DNA of 64,000 nt from Hymenobacter qilianensis. GTDB taxonomy: Bacteria; Bacteroidota; Bacteroidia; Cytophagales; Hymenobacteraceae. The notes beneath the pieces are model-generated. The model ran no database searches. It saw only the letters and a program-made list of their open reading frames with translations, and was not told the origin of the DNA. Positions 59,763-64,000 of the stretch are shown piece after piece (the first letter of the stretch is position 1; each line of letters starts with the position of its first letter). Location of the stretch: assembly GCF_014489555.1 (NCBI RefSeq), contig NZ_CP060784.1, positions 2,108,001 to 2,172,000 of the forward strand, written 5' to 3'. The position numbers and the translations under genes are program-made.

Positions 59763-60390
59763 ATGAACAAACGGTACGTCGTGTGGCTCTGCGCCCTATT
59801 CGTTCTATTCGATTTGGGGTACTCCTACATTCAGAATTAACAGATACCGCTGGAGGGCGATCTGGCCCCCATTGTGCTGCCTAGCTTCTGGTATAGCCAA
59901 GTGCTGCAAGACCCGTTTGGATGGGCCGTAATTGCCAAAAACGAAGTGTATGCGGGTCCTAACCGGTATTTTGCTCATGCGGCTATGGTTGGCTACCTCA
60001 AATCGGTTCCGCTGTGGCTTCAGCGCTCCATCGACCCTATTAGCAGCGTTTATTTGGCTTGCGCGCTGTTCAAAACGGCTGTGCAAGGGCTATTGCTCTA
60101 TCTGCTGGCTTGTGTATAGCACCGGCGCACAGCGCCTCACCGACCGCCGCCTGTGGCTGCCCGCGGCGCTGCTGGTGCCGCTGTTTCAAACGGCGGGCTA
60201 CAATGGGCAGATGGGCGTAATTAAGCTCCGGATGACCAACAACAACCAGTGTGAGCGAGCCGCATTTCAGCAGCTGGCCCAGTCGCGGGAGCCAATCGTT
60301 CATCTCAACAGCGATTGTACTGTGATGGCCTGGGAAAAGATAACCGATCCGCTCCAATCGGATAACAACGCCCAACTGCTGGAGTTTTAG
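59763..60390 (+). pseudogene. Decayed membrane protein gene
   Basis: The ATG at 59763 starts a plausible membrane protein (MNKRYVVWLCALFVLFDLGY) but the frame meets a TAA at 59838 in SYIQN-stop-QIPLEGD, where a Tyr codon would restore it. The frame then continues (SFWYSQVLQDPFGWAVIAKN ...) to a second break near 60112, where reading moves to another frame (VYSTGAQRLTDRRLWLPAAL). After YNGQMGVI the sequence jumps to a C-terminal-like tail (CERAAFQQLAQSREPIVHLN), suggesting an internal deletion. Unlike the other broken genes here, these lesions are of different kinds and are not in G runs, so I consider it a real pseudogene. Family not recognised. Confidence 0.75.
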
Positions 60391-60756
60391 GGCGTGACTA
60401 AAGGAAGGAAGCTCTATTACCAGTGTATGTCATCAGAAAAGTACCAAAGTGCAGTATAAGCAGCATATTAATGCTTCAGCCTTTTCACGGAATTATTCCT
60501 GTGTGCTTCTTTCAATCATGGTCACGGTTTGGTATATTGAATACATGTAAAAGCTTGATAAACGCAGGTTTAAGCTGAGCCGTAGCGGGCCCGATTATGG
60601 AGCGCCAATGCTGGTTGGTAACGCAAATTTCCGTGTTCATGTAGCTAAAAGCGACGTTGACAGAAAATGCCAGCGTAGAGGCTGCTATAGTGGTACCTTT
60701 AGTCAGAATCATATTTAATATCTAAATATTGATAATACTATTTACCGCTCTTGATC
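60391..60756. other. Intergenic region, no supported gene
   Basis: These 366 bases lie between the pseudogene and the transpeptidase gene. A 66-residue minus-strand ORF (60512-60712, MILTKGTTIAASTLAFSVNV) is present, but it has no recognisable family and no clear promoter, so I do not call it. The last 100 bases are AT-rich and probably hold the next promoter. Confidence 0.5.
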
Positions 60757-62217
60757 ATGTTTCCTTGCCTACGCTTCAGGTATGCTGTTGCTTTGCTACT
60801 GCTGTGTAAAAGCATTGCTGTAGAGGCCTATACTGTAAGTGCTGCTGCTGAGCTGTCAACAGGAGGAGGCCACACCACAACGGAGGTCGCCGTTCAGCTC
60901 CGGCAGCTCTACGCTACCAAAGCGTCATCTGCGAAAGCCAGTACCCAGGAGCAGGTGCAGCTGTTTTATACGCTCGTCGATTTTGTGCCTGTATGGACCA
61001 CCGATGCTGGCCCGACTGAGAACGCGCAGACGGCTCTTAACCTGTTGTCAAAAGCTCAGCAGTACGGGCTCAAGGCCGCCGACTATGAGACTGCTTCCCT
61101 TCAGCTTCTGCTCGATTCCTTACAGACAGCTCCAGCCCAACTTCAGCAGCGCCTGAAGGTCGAAACTCGCCTCACGGCGGCGCTTCTCCGGTTTTCCCAG
61201 CATCTGAGCCACGGTCGGATACAGGACAGCACGATCCGGCCTTCGCGGGTGACGGAAAGCGATATCATCAACGTCGCCGTTCACCTTAATCAGGCGCTGC
61301 AAAGCAATAATTTTGAGCAACATATGCTGCTGGCGCAGCCCAACAGCCGGAGCTACGTGCGACTGCTGTGGACGTGGCAGCGCCTGTTGGAGTCGGATAC
61401 GGTGGCGGCCCGTAAAATGAGCCTTTCGGTGGCTCTCAACCTGGAGCGGCTACGTTGGGAGCCGCGCGCCGATTCTATCTATTTGGTTGTCAATATCCCT
61501 GCCTACAGCTTGCAGGTAGTGCGCGGCCCGCAAGTAGTGCGTAGCCACCGGGTGGTGGTGGGCAAAGCCGCTACTCCCACGCCGGAACTGTATAGCGCGG
61601 TCAATTTTTTTCAGACGGCGCCCGAATGGCGTATGCCACATAGCATTGCCACCAAAGAGGTTCTGCCACGGTTGAAGCGTGACCCTCGCTACCTCAGCTC
61701 CCGCAACCTGAGGTTGTATGATCGGGCCGGGGAACGGGTGAATGCTTCGCGGGTGAACTGGAAAGTAGTGACGTCCAGCGAGTTTCCGTATCAGATCAGG
61801 CAGGCGCCTTCTTCACGCAATGCCCTGGGAAATGTGGTGTTCCGCTTCCCGAACCCCTACGAAGTATTCCTGCACGATACTCCTGATCGGGAGTTGTTTG
61901 ACGCCAATACCCGCGCGCTGAGCCACGGCTGCATTCGGGTGCAGCATGCGTGGGCGCTGGCCCGCTTTCTGGTGGAGCGCGACGCGGGCAAGGCAGGCAG
62001 CAGTCGGGTGGAGAAAATGAGCGACAGCCTCAACGAGGGCGAAACCAGGTACTTCGGTCTCTATGCCTCCGTGCCCCTAACAATACGCTATCAAACCTGC
62101 GAGGCTGAAGGCAACAAGCTCCGTCAGCTGCCCGACATTTACGGCCTGGATAAAGTATTGGCAGAAGCCTGGAATAACGTGCCCGGCCATCAGTCAGGGG
62201 TAGTCGTTAGCCGCTAA
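60757..62217 (+). CDS. L,D-transpeptidase (YkuD domain, YcbB/LdtD-like)
   Basis: A periplasmic enzyme that cross-links peptidoglycan (3-3 links) or attaches proteins to it; 486 residues from ATG 60757 (MFPCLRFRYAVALLLLCKSIA, signal peptide). It has an N-terminal scaffold domain with WTTDAGPTENAQTAL and a helical region that matches YcbB-type enzymes. The YkuD catalytic domain begins near residue 245 (DSIYLVVNIPAYSLQVVRG) and ends in FLHDTPDRELFDANTRALSHGCIRVQ, where Ser-His-Gly-Cys puts the catalytic cysteine at about 392. The expected PG-binding domain between the two parts is not obvious. Single gene. Confidence 0.92.
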   Translation: MFPCLRFRYAVALLLLCKSIAVEAYTVSAAAELSTGGGHTTTEVAVQLRQLYATKASSAKASTQEQVQLFYTLVDFVPVWTTDAGPTENAQTALNLLSKAQQYGLKAADYETASLQLLLDSLQTAPAQLQQRLKVETRLTAALLRFSQHLSHGRIQDSTIRPSRVTESDIINVAVHLNQALQSNNFEQHMLLAQPNSRSYVRLLWTWQRLLESDTVAARKMSLSVALNLERLRWEPRADSIYLVVNIPAYSLQVVRGPQVVRSHRVVVGKAATPTPELYSAVNFFQTAPEWRMPHSIATKEVLPRLKRDPRYLSSRNLRLYDRAGERVNASRVNWKVVTSSEFPYQIRQAPSSRNALGNVVFRFPNPYEVFLHDTPDRELFDANTRALSHGCIRVQHAWALARFLVERDAGKAGSSRVEKMSDSLNEGETRYFGLYASVPLTIRYQTCEAEGNKLRQLPDIYGLDKVLAEAWNNVPGHQSGVVVSR

Positions 62218-62236
62218 AAGTCTTAGCTCATTTTAC

Positions 62237-62295
62237 ACAAACCCATCAAAAAAAGCCCCCAGACATATTCTGGGGGCTTTTTTTGATGGGTTTGT
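62237..62295. terminator. Long palindromic terminator between convergent genes
   Basis: The common GCCCCCAGA / TCTGGGGGC core with A7 and T7 is extended by an outer perfect stem (ACAAACCCATC / GATGGGTTTGT), giving a nearly perfect 59-bp palindrome. It lies between the transpeptidase and the convergent GAF gene. Confidence 0.85.
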
Positions 62296-62353
62296 AGCTT
62301 GTGCTGCCCATAGAGAGGCTAGTCTTAGTCAAGCCGAACGATTATGAGCTGCG

Positions 62354-63088
62354 CTATGCGTCAGTGCCTTTTAGTGTCGCTAATGCGTCCGAAACCTGCA
62401 TGTCCAATACCTGAATCACGTGCGCGGCTTCTTCTTCAATGGAACGCTGATAGTCGAGGGCGGCGGGTGTTGTAGGCGATTCTTCCCACTGCGCCAGCTC
62501 ACCGAGGGTGCTCAGGCGTCCTAATGATTCGTCTAAGTGATGATAAAGCTGCAGCCACGTAGCGCTTGAATTTTCTGGCTGCTGCTTCAAGGCCAGCCGC
62601 AAATCCAGCATTTTCATTACCACCGCTGCCAAGGCTTGCAGACGCGTTTGCTCAGCGAAAGAAAGTGCCCGCGGCTGACGGTCAATCACGCATAGAGCAC
62701 CAATTGCCTGACCATCAGCGGTGAACAATGGGTGGCCGGCATAAAAACGCAGCTGCAATGCCTCCGCTACTCCCGGATCGGTCAGGTGGCAGGGCTCGAG
62801 CAGCAAGTCTTCATACATGGTGGTTTCACCCTGCAGAATAGCTACCGAACACACACTCTCATTGCGAGCAACCCGCTCAGCGCCGTCCAGACCGAAATTA
62901 GCCTTAAACCACACGCTACCTTCTTCCACCAAGGAAACCAATGCAATAGGAGTATTGAACAGCTTGGCTGTGAGGCGCACCACTTCATCAAACACGGCAT
63001 CCGGCGTTGTGCCCAAAATTAGGTAGGGAGCCAGCGCCATCAGTCGCTGCTGATCATTGTTTGGAATAAGTGAATCAGGTTTTGACAT
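62354..63088 (-). CDS. GAF domain protein
   Basis: A 244-residue soluble protein starting MSKPDSLIPNNDQQRLMALA (ATG 63088; the frame extends to 63112 without support). A single GAF domain spans about 25-160: VRLTAKLFNTPIALVSLVEEGSVWF, NESVCSVAILQGETTMYEDL with the conserved Cys, and FYAGHPLFTADGQAIGALCVID. A helical C-terminus follows. GAF domains of this type bind small ligands or cofactors and often regulate kinases, but no output domain is attached. It may pair with a separate histidine kinase such as the PAS protein that starts at 63721, which is transcribed away from it. Confidence 0.88.
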   Translation of the reverse strand: MSKPDSLIPNNDQQRLMALAPYLILGTTPDAVFDEVVRLTAKLFNTPIALVSLVEEGSVWFKANFGLDGAERVARNESVCSVAILQGETTMYEDLLLEPCHLTDPGVAEALQLRFYAGHPLFTADGQAIGALCVIDRQPRALSFAEQTRLQALAAVVMKMLDLRLALKQQPENSSATWLQLYHHLDESLGRLSTLGELAQWEESPTTPAALDYQRSIEEEAAHVIQVLDMQVSDALATLKGTDA

Positions 63089-63720
63089 AGAACACAAATA
63101 TACCCCTGACAAGCCGGGTCTGCCGACAAAAGTTTCCCCTATGGAATTAGTTTAAGCTATACTTCACCACCGAGCGCTGGCTTAAAGGGGCTGCCGTTGC
63201 AGATCAGCAGTCATTATGCCCGGTCATGTTCCTGACATGTACAGGCGTCCTGTTTCGTTGCTCCACCATCAGGTGGCCGTCTGGGGTTGCTTACCTGCAA
63301 GCCGTCGGTACGGGAAAGCCGCCTTTGCTTATAACCCAGTGGAAAGTAAACCTAAAAATGCCCCCAGCGCGCTGGGGGCATTTTTAGGTTTGAGCGAGAA
63401 ATGTGAAGTGAGCGGACAGCCAGGAGGAGTGCCATGCCGCAGGCTTCGTATTGGGGCTGGCAGGAGGGTGCAACGGAGGAGCCTTAGACTATAGGCCTGA
63501 GGAATTACGACGCGGTCCGGTAGTCGGGAATTTCTACCGCATGGTGCGCCAGGAAGAAAGGCCATTCAGTGACCGGAATCCCGGTTGCCATCGCGCCCGT
63601 TGAAGCTCGACGATGGTGCTGCCCCGCGGACATTTTACAGTCTCGTTGGGCACGGTGACTACCGAAACTCTCGTAGCTTTAAGCTCTCTTCCTACCCGTC
63701 CGCTTTCCCGCGCAGAAGTT
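63089..63720. other. Intergenic region with a palindrome, no gene
   Basis: No coding sequence is supported in these 632 bases between divergent genes. Several open frames exist on both strands but have no family features. The only structured element I see is the 44-bp palindrome at 63348-63391. Confidence 0.55.
63348..63391. terminator. 44-bp perfect palindrome with the common GCCCCCAG core
   Basis: AAACCTAAAAATGCCCCCAG and its complement meet at CGCG, with no loop left over. It looks like a terminator, but it stands between divergent genes where none is needed, so its role is unclear. Confidence 0.55.
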
Positions 63721-64000
63721 ATGCCCACGACCCCAACCTCTGCTAACTCTCTTCCCCCCGCGGCTTTCAATTCCCTGGCTCCCCCAGACGATCTGCTCCG
63801 CGACCTGCTGGCTGTCTCGCTCACGGGTGTCATATTCTATACTCCCCTCTTCAATGCGGCGGGGGAAATTACTGATTTCACCTTCACCTACCTCAATCCG
63901 GCGGCCCAGCGCATGATGCGGATGCCCGAACGGCCCACCGTGACCCACAAGCAGCAGTGGCCCCAGAGTGAAGCCCATGGCACGTTTGCTTTTCACGTTG
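63721..64000 (+). CDS. PAS domain sensor protein, 3' end outside window
   Basis: The ATG at 63721 opens a frame that continues to the right edge (93 codons seen). After a Ser/Pro/Ala-rich start, LLRDLLAVSLTGVIFYTPLF and DFTFTYLNPAAQRMMRMPER form the first half of a PAS domain. In Hymenobacter-like genomes proteins of this build are histidine kinases or PAS-GAF sensors. Whether this one has a kinase domain cannot be seen. The closely related start sequence is recognised, not computed. Confidence 0.8.
   Translation, partial: MPTTPTSANSLPPAAFNSLAPPDDLLRDLLAVSLTGVIFYTPLFNAAGEITDFTFTYLNPAAQRMMRMPERPTVTHKQQWPQSEAHGTFAFHV

Noticed and set aside
60512..60712. 66-codon minus-strand ORF
   Set aside because: Open frame without recognisable domain, conserved start context or promoter, in a region next to a pseudogene.

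Overview
The window looks like a chromosomal segment of a GC-moderate Bacteroidota, most likely a Hymenobacter-type member of the Cytophagales. The reasons are: several secreted proteins with C-terminal type IX secretion (T9SS) sorting domains; candidate TAnnTTTG -7 promoter elements instead of sigma70 boxes; a TonB receptor with a carboxypeptidase-like regulatory domain; an rpsU/xerC/hpf cluster; and a PAS protein at the right edge whose opening resembles sensors common in Hymenobacter. The genus is an inference from style, not from a marker gene. No tRNA, rRNA, CRISPR array, insertion sequence or phage module was seen.

Layout. 0-2.6 kb: the 5' part of metY on the minus strand, with a SAM-I riboswitch and a small ORF ending in a cysteine run in its long leader, then a LysM protein and a lipoprotein. 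2.6-14.6 kb: membrane protein, dxs, a T9SS cargo protein, an alpha/beta hydrolase, asd, a large lamin-tail-domain secreted protein, two SPW-repeat membrane proteins and an outer-membrane protein. 14.7-19.6 kb: a metal-homeostasis block (TonB receptor, Nramp transporter, CDF exporter) with the same 16-bp DtxR-like box before the receptor and before the Nramp gene. 19.6-28.4 kb: secreted PQQ-type sugar dehydrogenase, amidase, acetyltransferase, S9 peptidase, outer-membrane protein, PAP2 phosphatase. 28.6-32.8 kb: metK, hpf, xerC, rpsU, acyl-CoA dehydrogenase. 33-39.9 kb: a polysaccharide export/phosphorylation set (wza, wzc, cpsB-type phosphatase), an epimerase and a TPR protein. 40-46 kb: phosphosulfolactate synthase, sorbosone dehydrogenase-like lipoprotein, BASS-family transporter, DedA protein, aroE, wrbA. 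46-52.5 kb: sigma factor with an overlapping membrane-anchored beta-barrel partner, two small exported proteins, uvrB, a hypothetical. 52.8-59.5 kb: two tandem M36 metalloproteases. 59.7-64 kb: a decayed gene, an L,D-transpeptidase, a GAF protein and the start of a PAS protein.

The main structural oddity is that 14 otherwise well-formed genes, including metK and xerC, are broken at 19 places. Every break is repaired by adding one G (or C) to a G/C run, usually in the word GGGGGGC. No G or C run of seven or more was seen, although four repaired sites would have seven. Homopolymer under-calling in the assembly is the simplest explanation; transcriptional slippage is the exciting alternative. 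I list these genes as single CDS over their repaired span. The same G5-6C word forms the stem of many of the terminators and is unusually frequent elsewhere, mostly on the + strand.

The best regulatory candidate for something new is the metY leader: a SAM-I riboswitch directly followed by an ORF whose last nine residues are MCCCCACCC, which suggests a combined SAM/cysteine sensing leader.
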